A DNA stretch of 64,000 nucleotides from NCBI GenBank assembly GCA_017984435.1, contig JAGNZK010000001.1:82776-146775 (forward strand), written 5' to 3'. The stretch's first letter is position 1; every line of letters begins with the position of its first letter. Below are positions 28,301 to 37,919 of the stretch, piece by piece. A program made the position numbers and the translations under genes. This stretch comes from Nitrosomonas sp. Its GTDB lineage: Bacteria > Pseudomonadota > Gammaproteobacteria > Burkholderiales > Nitrosomonadaceae. The notes beneath the pieces were generated by a model. It was not told where the DNA came from. It did no database searches and saw only the letters and a program-made list of their open reading frames with translations.

Positions 28301-31206
28301 GCAGCGCTGAAGATCGCACTCATCGCAAAAGGAGAATGCGTTACCGCACCATCCAATCTGAAACCGTTATTGCCATCAATGGCGGATAAATTCATCGCAG
28401 CATCAAAACCGGCCGCCTTACCGAACACGATATAACCACCAGTGGAAGTACCCATGATGGCATCATCAAAACCATCGCCATTGACATCTCCAGCACTACT
28501 GACCGATGCACCCGCATAATTTCGCTTCCCTGCTCCGTCCAAACGAAAACCATTGGTACCGTCAAGGCTGGCTAAATCCAACACATCGCTGAAAGCGGAA
28601 GCTTTTCCAAACACCACGTAGCCGGCTCCGTAACCGTAGGAGTAATAGTTATACTCAGAGCTATATCTTGGGCCAGCGCTAGGGGAGCCGACGATCACAT
28701 CATCAAAGCCATCACCGTTGATATCTCCGGCATCGCTGATAACCGCTCCGTGCGAACCAAAATGAGGATCCGCACCTTCCAGACGAAACCCGTCATTGCC
28801 ATCAATGTCAGATAAATTCATCGTGGCATCAAAACCGGATGCCTTGCCGAATACCACGTAGCCGCCATCGGGCGCACCGATAATTACATCATCAAAACCA
28901 TCGCCATTCAAATCTCCCGCGCTGCTAACCGCTGCATAAGTGTATACGCCACCCAATCGGAAACCGTCACGACCATCAAGATCGACTAGATTCATCGAGG
29001 CATCAAAAGCGGATGCCTTGCCGAATACCACATAACTGACGCCGGAGTATCCACCATTCAGCTTAACTCTGGGAGCACCGACAATCACATCATCAAATCC
29101 ATCGCCATTCACATCTCCCGCATTGCTGACCAATTTTCCCGAATCCAGACGGAAACCATTATCCCCGTTGATGTTAGCAAGACTGAGCACACCGCGTGTC
29201 GGCAGATCCGTATTCACGTCCGAATCCACACGCAGCGTCGTTCCGTCATTGGTATAAATATGATAATTGCCGTCCATGCCCTCGTCCGTCCAACCATCAT
29301 CGGCGAGTCCGATAACATGGTCATTCGTATTGCCGTTCACGGTAAAAACAGACGTAGTCTCTGACAGGCTGAGCAAATCCGCTAAAGTCAAGGTCAATGA
29401 ATTCATGCTTAATTGATTGCCAGCGAAACCCTCCAAGCCGATCAAATCAATCGTCTCGATTCCTGTGATCCTGCCTTTAAAATCGCCGAGGTCCAAATCC
29501 AGATTACTATACCCCGTTAATTCCAGGATATCGGCCCCCGTTCCGCCGTCGAGGGATTGAAAAGCAAGGTCAGGCACCAGAATTGTGTCGTCACCAGCGT
29601 CTCCCTGAAACACATCCGCGCCGCCACGGCCCAACAGGATGTCGTTGCCATCACCTGCTTCGAAGCGCTCCCCGGTTGCGGTGCCCGTCAGCGTGTCGTC
29701 TCCCGATGTGCCCAGATATAGCGCCTCACTGGCAATAAAATTGCCGCCGAAGATCACATACCCGGCACCGATTGCCCCAACAATCAAATCGTCAAAACCA
29801 TCGGCATTGACATCGCCGGCCGTGCTGACCGATTTTCCGGAATGATCATTCGCCGCCACGCCATCGAGACGAAAACCGTTACCGCCGTTGAGGCTGGATA
29901 GATTGATCGCCGCAGCAAAACCGGATGCCTTGCCAAACATCACATAACTGGCGCCGGGAGCGGAAGAATTATAGTTACTACTAGCATTCGGATCGGCATC
30001 CGCAGCACCGATAATCAAGTCATCGAAACCATCGCCGTTGACATCCCCGGCCGTGCTAACTGATTTCCCCGAAAGATCATACTCTGCCACGCCATCCAGA
30101 CGAAAACCGTTACTGCCGTTAAGGCTGGATAAAGTGATCGCGGCATCAAAACCGGATGCCTTGCCAAACACCACGTAACTGGCGCCGGGACCGGCGAAAT
30201 TGAGAAAACTGCTATCGTTGGGGTCAGCGAAGGCAGCACCAACGATTACATCATCGAAACCATCGCCATTGACATCCCCGGCAGTACTCACCGATAAGCC
30301 CGATCGATCGCCTTCTGCAACGCCATCCAGGCGAAAACCGTCGCTGCCATCAAGACCGGATAGATTCATCGCGGCATCGAACCCCGATGCCTTGCCAAAC
30401 ACCACGTAACTGGCGCCACTACCGTCACCGTTGCCGTCGGCATAAGTAGCACCCACGATCAAATCATCAAAGCCATCGCCATTGACGTCCCCGGCATCGC
30501 TAACCGAAGTGCCCGCACGATCATATGGCGTCGCCCCATCCAGACGGAAACCGTTATTGCCATCAAGATTGGATAAATTCACCACGGCATTAAAATCCGA
30601 TGCCTTGCCAAAGACTACGAAGCTGGCACCGGCTTGGGTACCGTTCAAATTGGCATACGAAGCCCCCACAATCAAATCATCGAAGTCATCGCCATTGACG
30701 TCTCCGGCAGTGCTGACCGAACCACGTGTAAAGCCATCCACCGCCGTACCATTCAAACGGAAACCGCTTTTACCATCCAGATCGGATAAGCTCAATGTAG
30801 CATCAAACCCCGATGCCTTGCCAAAAACCACGTAATCATTATCTAAAGCGCCGACGATCACATCGTCAAACCCATCGCCATTGACATCGCCGGCGTTACT
30901 TACAGAGATCCCGGCGCTGGAATACTTATCTCCATTCAATCGAAATCCGTTATCGCCATCAAGGCTGGATAAGTTGATCCCCGCATCAAACCCGGCCGCC
31001 TTGCCGAACACCACATAACTGGAACCGGAGTACCTGCCGTTCGGATCGGCTTTATAAGCACCGACAATCACATCATCAAAACCATCGCCATTGACGTCCC
31101 CGGCATTACTGACCGAGCCACGAGAAGCATTATCCGCTGCGAATCCCTCCATGCGAAAACCGTTACCGCCATTCAGAATGGATAAATTAATGATCGGTAT
31201 GGCCAT
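25309..31206 (-). CDS. FG-GAP/RTX giant protein C (three seven-bladed propellers)
   Basis: The largest gene of the family, 1965 residues. Calcium loops count 7 + 7 + 7, each block closed by an RTX-like module: GDGNDILLGRGGADVFQG, GNGNDIMIGRGGRDVFQG and, at the end, GDGNDNIIGRGGADVFGA. Linkers between blocks share YHIYTN and a LLSLSDTT segment. The start ATG at 31206 gives MAIPIINLSILNG. No signal peptide is present. Bases 25309-25727, the 3' end of the gene, match 31342-31760 of gene D almost base for base. The ending VLLVGANVTTDFPVV differs from that of A, B, E and F, so C and D form a second C-terminal subgroup. Role unknown; an adhesin or surface-layer component would fit the architecture. 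Confidence 0.88.
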   Translation of the reverse strand: MAIPIINLSILNGGNGFRMEGFAADNASRGSVSNAGDVNGDGFDDVIVGAYKADPNGRYSGSSYVVFGKAAGFDAGINLSSLDGDNGFRLNGDKYSSAGISVSNAGDVNGDGFDDVIVGALDNDYVVFGKASGFDATLSLSDLDGKSGFRLNGTAVDGFTRGSVSTAGDVNGDDFDDLIVGASYANLNGTQAGASFVVFGKASDFNAVVNLSNLDGNNGFRLDGATPYDRAGTSVSDAGDVNGDGFDDLIVGATYADGNGDGSGASYVVFGKASGFDAAMNLSGLDGSDGFRLDGVAEGDRSGLSVSTAGDVNGDGFDDVIVGAAFADPNDSSFLNFAGPGASYVVFGKASGFDAAITLSSLNGSNGFRLDGVAEYDLSGKSVSTAGDVNGDGFDDLIIGAADADPNASSNYNSSAPGASYVMFGKASGFAAAINLSSLNGGNGFRLDGVAANDHSGKSVSTAGDVNADGFDDLIVGAIGAGYVIFGGNFIASEALYLGTSGDDTLTGTATGERFEAGDGNDILLGRGGADVFQGDAGDDTILVPDLAFQSLDGGTGADILELTGYSNLDLDLGDFKGRITGIETIDLIGLEGFAGNQLSMNSLTLTLADLLSLSETTSVFTVNGNTNDHVIGLADDGWTDEGMDGNYHIYTNDGTTLRVDSDVNTDLPTRGVLSLANINGDNGFRLDSGKLVSNAGDVNGDGFDDVIVGAPRVKLNGGYSGVSYVVFGKASAFDASMNLVDLDGRDGFRLGGVYTYAAVSSAGDLNGDGFDDVIIGAPDGGYVVFGKASGFDATMNLSDIDGNDGFRLEGADPHFGSHGAVISDAGDINGDGFDDVIVGSPSAGPRYSSEYNYYSYGYGAGYVVFGKASAFSDVLDLASLDGTNGFRLDGAGKRNYAGASVSSAGDVNGDGFDDAIMGTSTGGYIVFGKAAGFDAAMNLSAIDGNNGFRLDGAVTHSPFAMSAIFSAAGDVNGDGFDDVIIGASDADPNGENSGSSYVVFGKASGFDAAMNLSNLDGNNGFRLDGAAREAFSGKSASTAGDVNGDGFDDLIVGAPGRFYDNPASYVVFGKASGFDAVMNLSSIVDNNGFRLEGVSGDRAGTSVSTAGDVNNDGFDDLIVGAPYADERSGASYVIFGKKNFAGEAVFSGTPGDDVLTGTTTAERFEAGNGNDIMIGRGGRDVFQGEDGDDIINVPDLDFQSLDGGTGTDILELSGAIDLNLDLANFRETIHGIETIDLDRFGSNTLTLTLQDLLSLSDTTNIFTIDGGGQVVGLKDGWLDEGMEGNYHIYTNSGTVLRVFSSITTDLPVRGVISLSELNGDNGFRLDGVSNDDESGYSVSNAGDVNGDGFDDVIIGAPYTDFGGNRSGSSYVVFGKASSFNATLDLASLDGNNGFRLDGLPEFDSSGRSVSDAGDVNGDGFDDLIVGAWGTDYVVFGKASNFDAAMNLSNLDGNNGFKLDGFINSSNAGDVNGDGFDDLIVGNPSADFNGNASGSSYVVFGSAFGFNATLDLASLNGNNGFRLDGASKYDGAGRSVSNAGDVNGDGFDDLIVGAFGTDSNGRAAPSSDYVVFGKASGFDAAMDLSTLDGSNGFRLINGVEKHSYLNASVSSAGDVNGDGFNDLIVGSSGVNQEGYNGGSYVVFGKATDFDAAMDLANLDGSNGFQLNSATSGFPSVAFSSAGDVNGDGFDDLIIGLPEASSYDGTGDRSGASYVMFGKASGFDAIVSLSSLIDNNGLLIRGVDRYDMAGNSVSGAGDINGDGFDDLIIGAPGADPNGRDSGSSYIIFGRSDFGGTNVTHPGTPGNDNLIGSSAADIFDAGDGNDNIIGRGGADVFGAGAGDDNIRVSDLNFQLVEGGAGNDALHLTGKDLNLDLNSLGGNIIGIETICLYGNGDNAVTLTAAGLINLSDSTNTLKVNGNAGDHIIGLSSGWADEGARGDGYFHAYTQGDAVLLVGANVTTDFPVV

Positions 31207-31341
31207 GATCGATACTCCTTAAAAATAATTTTCGATAAGTTCCTGCATCATTCAGAAATTGTTTCATTCCCTCATTTCATTGTTCCATGGTGATCCGGTG
31301 CTTTTCCGCAGCGGTATCGACAGAAAACCGTCCGCGTGAAA

Positions 31342-33363
31342 TCAAACCAGCGGAAAATCCGTTGTCACGTTCGCGCCCACCAACAGCACCGCGTCGCCCT
31401 GCGTATAAGCGTGGAAATAACCATCGCCGCGCGCGCCTTCGTCCGCCCAGCCGCTGCTCAGCCCGATGATATGATCGCCGGCATTCCCGTTGACTTTCAG
31501 GGTATTCGTACTATCCGACAGGTTGATCAATCCCGCTGCGGTTAACGTTACCGCATTGTCGCCGTTGCCGTACAGGCAAATGGTCTCAATGCCGATGATG
31601 TTGCCGCCCAGGCTGTTTAAATCCAGGTTCAAATCCTTGCCGGTCAGATGCAGGGCATCGTTGCCGGCGCCACCTTCGACCAACTGGAAATTCAGATCGG
31701 ACACACGAATATTGTCGTCGCCCGCACCGGCACCAAACACATCCGCGCCACCGCGGCCGATCAGGTTGTCGTTGCCGTCGCCGGCGTCGAAAATATCTGC
31801 CGCGGATGTGCCGATCAGATTATCGTTACCAGGAGTGCCAGGGTGAGTAACATCTGGATAGCTAAAGTCACTTCTGCCGAATATTATGTAACTGGAGCCG
31901 GAAGAATAGCCGTTCGGATCAGCTTGAGGCGCACCGACGATCAAATCATCAAACCCGTCACCGTTGACATCTCCGGCGCCGCTAACCGATGCGCCAAAAG
32001 CATCGCTTCCCACTACCCCATCCAAGCGAAAACCATTTTTACCATCCAGACTGGCTAAATCCATCGCCGCTTCAAAACCGGATGCCTGGCCAAACACCAC
32101 ATAACTGGAACCGGTGCCGCTCGAGTTATTGCCATTCGAAGCAGCATTGGGAGCACCGATAATCAAATCATCAAACCCGTCACCATTCACATCTCCTGCA
32201 CTACTGACCGAACTGCCCGATTCGTCATATGGTGCCGCCCCATCCAGCCGGAAACCATTATTGCCATCCAAACTGGACAAACTTATCGCGGCGTCAAACC
32301 CTAAAGCTTTACCAAATACCACGTAACTGGCGCCGGTGTGGTATCCATTCGAGGTAGCACCTTCGGCACCAACAATCACATCATCAAAACCGTCGCCGTT
32401 AATGTCTCCTGCATTGCTGACTGGAGTGAGGAAAAAGCCTGTCTCGACTCCATCCAGACGGAATCCATTACTACCATTGAGATTGGATAAATCCAAGGCA
32501 GCTTTAAAACCGGCAGCCTGGCCAAACACCACGTAACTGGAACCGGAATTTTCGTCATTTGGGTCAGCCCTCGAAGCGCCGATAATCACATCATCAAAAC
32601 CATCGCCGTTGACATCCCCGGCATCGCTCACCAAACTGCCCGAATAATCAGATACTGCCACTCCATCCAAACGAAACCCATTACTGCCATCGAGACTAGA
32701 TATATCCAGTGCAGCTTCAAAACCGTTCGCTTTGCCGAACACCACGTAGCTGGAACCGGCGTTGTAGTTGCCGTTCGGACTAGCAAAGAGAGCCCCGATA
32801 ATCACATCATCAAAACCATCTCCATTGATGTCTCCTGCATTGCTGACAGAGCCACCAAATAGATCATACGCCTTCACCCCATCGAGACGAAATCCATTGC
32901 TGCCATTGAGGCTGGATAAATCCATCGCTGCGCTAAAACCGGCAGCCTGGCCAAACACCACATAACTGGAACCGGACTCCAAGCCGTTCGCGGCAGCTCC
33001 AGGAGCGCCGATAATCAAATCATCATTTCCATCACCATTCACGTCTCCTGCATTGCTAACCATAAGACCTGATTGTTCATGAGTTTTCCCATCCAGACGA
33101 AATCCATTACTACCATCGAGACTGGATAAATTCATTGCTGCGCTAAAACCGACAGCCTGGCCAAACACCACATAACTGGAACCGGAATTTTCGTCATTTG
33201 GGTCAGCCCTCGAAGCGCCGATAATCACATCATCAAAACCATCACCATTTACATCCCCAGCATTGCTCACCGAACTACCCGAGAAATTAAATACTGCCGT
33301 TCCATCCATGCGAAAACCATTATTGCCGTTGAGATTGGATAAGTGAATACTGGTAATTGCCAT
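31342..33363 (-). CDS. FG-GAP/RTX protein D (single seven-bladed propeller)
   Basis: The shortest intact member, 673 residues, showing the minimal unit: seven FG-GAP repeats with calcium loops (DVNGDGFDD and one DVNGDGNDD variant), then one RTX-like module and the beta-rich tail ending in VLLVGANVTTDFPLV. The start is the ATG at 33363, giving MAITSIHLSNLNG. Its blades 1 and 4 carry the same segment (ASRADPNDENSGSSYVVFG); the DNA around 32541-32606 and 33185-33250 is nearly identical. The C-terminal 140 residues match protein C. It is the first gene of the minus-strand array in transcription order. Two FG-GAP subtypes, defined by tail, thus sit side by side here. Confidence 0.88.
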   Translation of the reverse strand: MAITSIHLSNLNGNNGFRMDGTAVFNFSGSSVSNAGDVNGDGFDDVIIGASRADPNDENSGSSYVVFGQAVGFSAAMNLSSLDGSNGFRLDGKTHEQSGLMVSNAGDVNGDGNDDLIIGAPGAAANGLESGSSYVVFGQAAGFSAAMDLSSLNGSNGFRLDGVKAYDLFGGSVSNAGDINGDGFDDVIIGALFASPNGNYNAGSSYVVFGKANGFEAALDISSLDGSNGFRLDGVAVSDYSGSLVSDAGDVNGDGFDDVIIGASRADPNDENSGSSYVVFGQAAGFKAALDLSNLNGSNGFRLDGVETGFFLTPVSNAGDINGDGFDDVIVGAEGATSNGYHTGASYVVFGKALGFDAAISLSSLDGNNGFRLDGAAPYDESGSSVSSAGDVNGDGFDDLIIGAPNAASNGNNSSGTGSSYVVFGQASGFEAAMDLASLDGKNGFRLDGVVGSDAFGASVSGAGDVNGDGFDDLIVGAPQADPNGYSSGSSYIIFGRSDFSYPDVTHPGTPGNDNLIGTSAADIFDAGDGNDNLIGRGGADVFGAGAGDDNIRVSDLNFQLVEGGAGNDALHLTGKDLNLDLNSLGGNIIGIETICLYGNGDNAVTLTAAGLINLSDSTNTLKVNGNAGDHIIGLSSGWADEGARGDGYFHAYTQGDAVLLVGANVTTDFPLV

Positions 33364-33622
33364 GATCAGAGCTCCTTCAAAAAAGATTCATCAGAAATAA
33401 CCGATACGAAAAATATCTACTTTTCTGACATTTTTACCAACGAAAAGAAGCAATGCTACGACGGAAAGGTTCCGATGACAATCTCGAAGGTTTTGATATT
33501 AATATGATTCATATGATTCAGAAAACTACTGGAAACAACTATGATTCCGAGCACAGCGAAAAATCTACAGATTGATTCCCGAAGATCCCTCACTTCGTTT
33601 CGAATAACAAATGGGGGAAAAC
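33364..33622. other. Spacer with dispersed repeat, copy 4
   Basis: Bases 33546-33612 are a degenerate copy of the dispersed palindromic repeat (CGAGCACAGCGAAAAATCT, then GATCCCTCACTTCG). The rest is AT-rich upstream sequence of gene D; the 99-100 bp upstream element seen for A, E, F and G is not clearly present. Confidence 0.5.
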
Positions 33623-35449
33623 TTAGTGTCCTGCATACAGCCTGTCGACTTCCGCCTTATATTTCTCCAGCACTTTTGTGCGCTTCAGCTTCATCGTCGG
33701 CGTCAGCAAACCGTTTTCTACATTCCACGGCTCCGGAATGATTGCGACTCGGCGTATTTTGGCATAGCCCGGAAACTCACTCGTTTGGTGAGTGATTTTA
33801 TCCAACAAAATTTCCTCAATTTGCTGTCTTTGTTGCTCATTATTCAAATGATCCTTCAGGCCATATTGTGCGACGAACTCTTGCCCACGAGCCGGATTCA
33901 GAACCACCAGAACACTGAGATAAGAGCGCATCTCACCGATCAGCATCACCTGTTCAAATAACGGATCGCGCAAAATCGCTGCTTCCATATCCGCCGGCGG
34001 TACTTTTTCACCCGTAGACAACACAATGATTTCTTTCAGCCGCCCGGTGATGGTGACATGGCCTTGTGCATCAATGGTTGCGATATCGCCGGAATTGAGC
34101 CAACCATCCGGTGAGATGACTGCTTTCGTCGCTTCCTCATTATTCCAATAACCCAGCATCACATTCGGCCCACGGATCAGCAACGCATTATTCTCGCCCA
34201 GTTTGACCTCCACGCCGGGAATCGGCAAACCGACACTGGCTGGTACATTATCTTCCAGCCGGTTGGCACAAGCGACCGGACTGCTTTCCGTCATGCCATA
34301 ACCTTGCAGAATCGGCAATCCCAGACCGATGAAAATACGTGAAACTTCCGGCGATAACGCTGCACCGCCACTCATCACAAAACGTAGCCGACCGCCCAAC
34401 TTACTCATCACTTTATCCGCCACCAATTTTTCCAATAGTGGCCACAGCACATGCGACAGTTTCTGATAGCCCCTTCCCTGCTGACACTCAAAACGAGTAT
34501 AGCCCACGTCTACCGCAAAATTAAATAACCAGCGCGCAAAACCGGAGCCTTCGGCAAGTTTTGCGCGGATGCCTGCATACACTCGTTCATAGATGCGCGG
34601 CACTGAGATTAGCAATGTCGGTTGGATAGTCAGCAGGTCTTCCTGCAATTGCGGAATCGAGCGTGCATAAGCAATGGTGGCGCCGCACATCATCGGCACA
34701 TAGCAGCCCGCGGTACGTTCAAAGGTATGTGACAGCGGCAAAAAGGACAGCAACAAATCCTCGGGCACGACCGGGACCACTTGTAAGCAGCTAAAAGCGT
34801 TGCTCAGTATATTATGATGACTCAGCATAACGCCTTTAGGGCGACCTGATGTACCCGAAGTATAAATAATTGTCGCAAGGCTCTGCGGATCACTGTTGAT
34901 ATGTTGGACTTCGTTAGCGTGAGTCGGCAGCCAATCCCAGGCTGATACCACCGCACCGTCACGTAAATTCATGTCGCTTTGCTCAAACGACTTCAGCAGA
35001 ACAATCCGCTGCAATCCTTTTATTTGATCAGGTATCGCCAGGAACGCCTGCCATTGCTCCGAGTGTTCCAGCAACAATAGCTTCACATTCGCATCATTAA
35101 TGACATAAGCCGCATTTTCAACCCGATCATCCGTGTATAAAGGAATAACCACCAATCCAAGACCCAGCGCCGCCTGCTCGAACATCACCCATTCCGGGCA
35201 ATTTCTCATCATCACCGCCACCCGGTCACCCGGCACGAGCGATTCTTTCGTGAGTGCTAACTGCCAACGGGCAACGAACTGGTTCATCTGTTCCCAGGTG
35301 TAATCGCTCCATTCCTCGCAAACCGGATTGAAATAGCGATAAGCCACTTTCTGCGGTGAACGTTGTACACGTTCTTTAAAAAGCCCATCCAGTGTTTTTG
35401 CTTGCTCTACCGGAATGATGCTCGCCATCCTGTCTTGCTCAACTTGCAT
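33623..35449 (-). CDS. fadD: Long-chain acyl-CoA synthetase
   Basis: AMP-forming ligase that activates fatty acids to acyl-CoA with ATP. The 608-residue protein carries the adenylate-forming signature TIIYTSGTSGRPKGVMLSH at about residue 190, YGMTESSPVA, LNSGDIATIDAQGHVTITGR and the KEIIVLSTGEKVPP region with the hinge. The size and sequence resemble the larger FadD15-type long-chain ligases. The frame extends to 35542, but the ATG at 35449 has an AAGGGA ribosome binding site 6 nt before it and gives MQVEQDRMASIIPVEQ. It starts 22 bp after the fadE stop, so the two form an operon. Whether they serve degradation or recycling of fatty acids is unclear; the symbol reflects family only. Confidence 0.9.
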   Translation of the reverse strand: MQVEQDRMASIIPVEQAKTLDGLFKERVQRSPQKVAYRYFNPVCEEWSDYTWEQMNQFVARWQLALTKESLVPGDRVAVMMRNCPEWVMFEQAALGLGLVVIPLYTDDRVENAAYVINDANVKLLLLEHSEQWQAFLAIPDQIKGLQRIVLLKSFEQSDMNLRDGAVVSAWDWLPTHANEVQHINSDPQSLATIIYTSGTSGRPKGVMLSHHNILSNAFSCLQVVPVVPEDLLLSFLPLSHTFERTAGCYVPMMCGATIAYARSIPQLQEDLLTIQPTLLISVPRIYERVYAGIRAKLAEGSGFARWLFNFAVDVGYTRFECQQGRGYQKLSHVLWPLLEKLVADKVMSKLGGRLRFVMSGGAALSPEVSRIFIGLGLPILQGYGMTESSPVACANRLEDNVPASVGLPIPGVEVKLGENNALLIRGPNVMLGYWNNEEATKAVISPDGWLNSGDIATIDAQGHVTITGRLKEIIVLSTGEKVPPADMEAAILRDPLFEQVMLIGEMRSYLSVLVVLNPARGQEFVAQYGLKDHLNNEQQRQQIEEILLDKITHQTSEFPGYAKIRRVAIIPEPWNVENGLLTPTMKLKRTKVLEKYKAEVDRLYAGH

Positions 35450-35471
35450 AGCTTTTCCCTTTATCGAAATC

Positions 35472-37823
35472 TCAGTCAATAGTGCCAGCTCGAACGCCAT
35501 GTGGATCTTCTGCTTCCTTACCAAAATCAGCAGGAAAATCATCCACCTTCACCACCCGGCTACGCAGATCTTTCAGTTTATTCAACAAATCGGCTTCTGC
35601 CGCAGTAATGACCTTCAATTGCAATGCTTGTGCAATTTTTTCATCGCCTCTGGCAGTAATTTGACGCAATTTAGTCGCTTCTCGCAGTTTGGCTTCAGCC
35701 GCACCGCACTCGATAACACATTGCAAGGCTTGTTCCAGATCCGCCATCGGCTCGCTACCTGCCACAGGCACATAAACACCCGCCGTCAATCGATCACGCG
35801 TAACACCCGGTTCCATCATGAGTCTGGCAATGTCATGCGCCAGCGCATCGGTGGGTGGTTTGCAGCGTTTACCGAGGGGAAAAACCAATGCGCGTAGCAA
35901 GCAAATCCACGCAATATGTGCCGGGAAATTCGCCAGAAATTCATCCAATGCCTGTTGCAAGCGATAAATGGCATCCTGCATCGACCAGTGCAGCAACGGC
36001 AAATCCGTATTGGGCCGACCATCGTCTTCAAAGCGTTTCAATGTCGCCGAGCACAAATATAGCATGCTCAGCATATCGCCCAGCCGAGCGGATAATCTTT
36101 CTCTACGTTTGAGCGAACCGCCCAAGCGCATCAATCCGATATCGGCGATACAGGCAAAGCTGGCGGAGAAACGTGCCAATTGGCGATAATAAACCGCCGT
36201 TTCCGGCGCACTGTTTTCCGGCACAATGTCTTTAATATAATTGCCGAACAACGCGTAAATTAAACTGTTCGCCGTATTACGCAACGTAAACTTCGCATGC
36301 CCGATCAAGGCTTCATCAAACGCCCGCGATGCACGATCGGGATTGTTATCATGCGTTGCATTGACTTCTTTCAACAGATAAGGATGACAGCGAATCGCGC
36401 CCTGACCAAAAATAATCATGTTGCGCGTCAGAATATTGGCGCCTTCCACCGTGATACTCACGGGAATTTGTTGATAAGTGCGCCCCAGATAGTTTCTCGG
36501 ACCGATGCAAATGCCCTTGCCACCATGGATATCCATCGCATCACTAATCGCCTGACGTCCGCGCTCGGTCAGATGATATTTGACGATCGCCGAAGCCACT
36601 GAAGGTTTTTCACCCAGATCGACCGCACCAGCGGTCATCACCCGCGCGGCATCCATCATGTACGTATTGCCGCCGATACGCGCCAAGGCTTCCTCAATGC
36701 CTTCAAAATAACCGATCGGTGTCTTGAATTGCGTACGCACCCGGCTATAAGCACCGCTGGTGCGAGCCGCCAATTTTGCCGCACCGACACTGGTAGCCGG
36801 CAATGAAATAGCACGCCCTGCCGCCAGACAATTCATCAGCATGCGCCATCCTTGCCCAACCCCCTCCTGCCCACCAATGATCCAATCCATGGGAATGAAA
36901 ACTTCTTTTCCTGAATTGGGACCATTCTGAAATACGCCATTGAGCGGATAATGACGCCGTCCGATATTCACGCCTGGCGTTTTAGTCGGGATTAATGCCA
37001 GGGTGATGCCTAAATTCTCTTCGCCACCCAGTAATCGATCCGGGTCATATAATTTGAAGGCGAGCCCTAATAGTGTCGCGATCGGCCCCAGCGTGATATA
37101 GCGTTTCTCCCAGGTCACGCGCATACCCAAGACATCCTGTTTACCGTCATACTCGCCACGGCACACAATGCCAAAATCCGGCATCGCACCGGCATCGGAT
37201 CCGGCTTCCGGTGAAGTCAATGCAAAACAAGGTACTTCCAGGCCCTTGGCAAGACGCGGCAAATAATATTCTTTCTGTTTCTCAGTACCATAATGCAACA
37301 ACAATTCCGCCGGTCCGAGCGAGTTCGGCACCATCACCGTCACTGCCGCCGTGCCGCTTCGAGAGCCAATTTTCATCACGACTTCAGAATGCGCCAATGC
37401 TGAAAAACCGTAGCCGCCATATTGCTTGGGGATAATCAAGCCAAAGAAGCCATTTTCCTTGATAAATTGCCACACTTCCGGCGGCAGATCTTTCAACTCA
37501 TGCGTAATCTGCCATTCATCCAGCATCGCGCATAACTGCTCCACCGGACCATTGAGAAAAGCTTGTTCCTCCGAAGTTAGCTGCGGCTTAGGGTATGCCA
37601 GCATTTTTTTCCAGTCCGGTTTTCCACTGAATAAATCGCCTTCCCACCAAACCGTACCGGCATCCAATGCTTCCTGTTCCGTTTGAGATATCTGCGGAAG
37701 CATTTTACGAAAAATTTTCAATATCTGATTGCTAACCAGCAAACGACGTATCGTAGGAACCGCTAAAATCAAACTGGCGACTGCAACCAACAACAAGATG
37801 ACATAGAAGAGAAACAGGAGCAT
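35472..37823 (-). CDS. fadE: Acyl-CoA dehydrogenase, FadE type
   Basis: FAD-dependent dehydrogenase for the first step of fatty-acid beta-oxidation. The 783-residue protein is close to the length of E. coli FadE. It begins with a hydrophobic segment (residues 1-22), a feature of this membrane-associated type. FGLIIPKQYGGYGFSALAHSEV, FALTSPEAGSDAGAMPD and GGKGICIGPRNYLGR are acyl-CoA dehydrogenase landmarks, and the C-terminal third is the FadE-specific extension. The frame is open to 37868, but the ATG at 37823 follows GGGGA at the right distance and gives MLLFLFYVILLLV. It is upstream of fadD in the same operon. Confidence 0.92.
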   Translation of the reverse strand: MLLFLFYVILLLVAVASLILAVPTIRRLLVSNQILKIFRKMLPQISQTEQEALDAGTVWWEGDLFSGKPDWKKMLAYPKPQLTSEEQAFLNGPVEQLCAMLDEWQITHELKDLPPEVWQFIKENGFFGLIIPKQYGGYGFSALAHSEVVMKIGSRSGTAAVTVMVPNSLGPAELLLHYGTEKQKEYYLPRLAKGLEVPCFALTSPEAGSDAGAMPDFGIVCRGEYDGKQDVLGMRVTWEKRYITLGPIATLLGLAFKLYDPDRLLGGEENLGITLALIPTKTPGVNIGRRHYPLNGVFQNGPNSGKEVFIPMDWIIGGQEGVGQGWRMLMNCLAAGRAISLPATSVGAAKLAARTSGAYSRVRTQFKTPIGYFEGIEEALARIGGNTYMMDAARVMTAGAVDLGEKPSVASAIVKYHLTERGRQAISDAMDIHGGKGICIGPRNYLGRTYQQIPVSITVEGANILTRNMIIFGQGAIRCHPYLLKEVNATHDNNPDRASRAFDEALIGHAKFTLRNTANSLIYALFGNYIKDIVPENSAPETAVYYRQLARFSASFACIADIGLMRLGGSLKRRERLSARLGDMLSMLYLCSATLKRFEDDGRPNTDLPLLHWSMQDAIYRLQQALDEFLANFPAHIAWICLLRALVFPLGKRCKPPTDALAHDIARLMMEPGVTRDRLTAGVYVPVAGSEPMADLEQALQCVIECGAAEAKLREATKLRQITARGDEKIAQALQLKVITAAEADLLNKLKDLRSRVVKVDDFPADFGKEAEDPHGVRAGTID

Positions 37824-37919
37824 GGTATTTTCCCCATAATGAGTGAAGCCCGATCCAGTGACGCACATAACACCGATTGTGCAAAACCTGAATCAGACGT
37901 ATAAAATTCAGCATCCGTT

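Noticed and set aside
17226-32965. Many open frames of 60-136 codons on the plus strand opposite the FG-GAP genes
   Set aside because: They are antisense shadows caused by the biased codon use of repeated G-D-x-N-G-D-G-F units; they recur at the same place in each repeat and lack ribosome binding sites.
16982-33363. CRISPR array
   Set aside because: The regular repeats are coding, about 200 bp in period and in frame; no short direct repeats with unique spacers were found.
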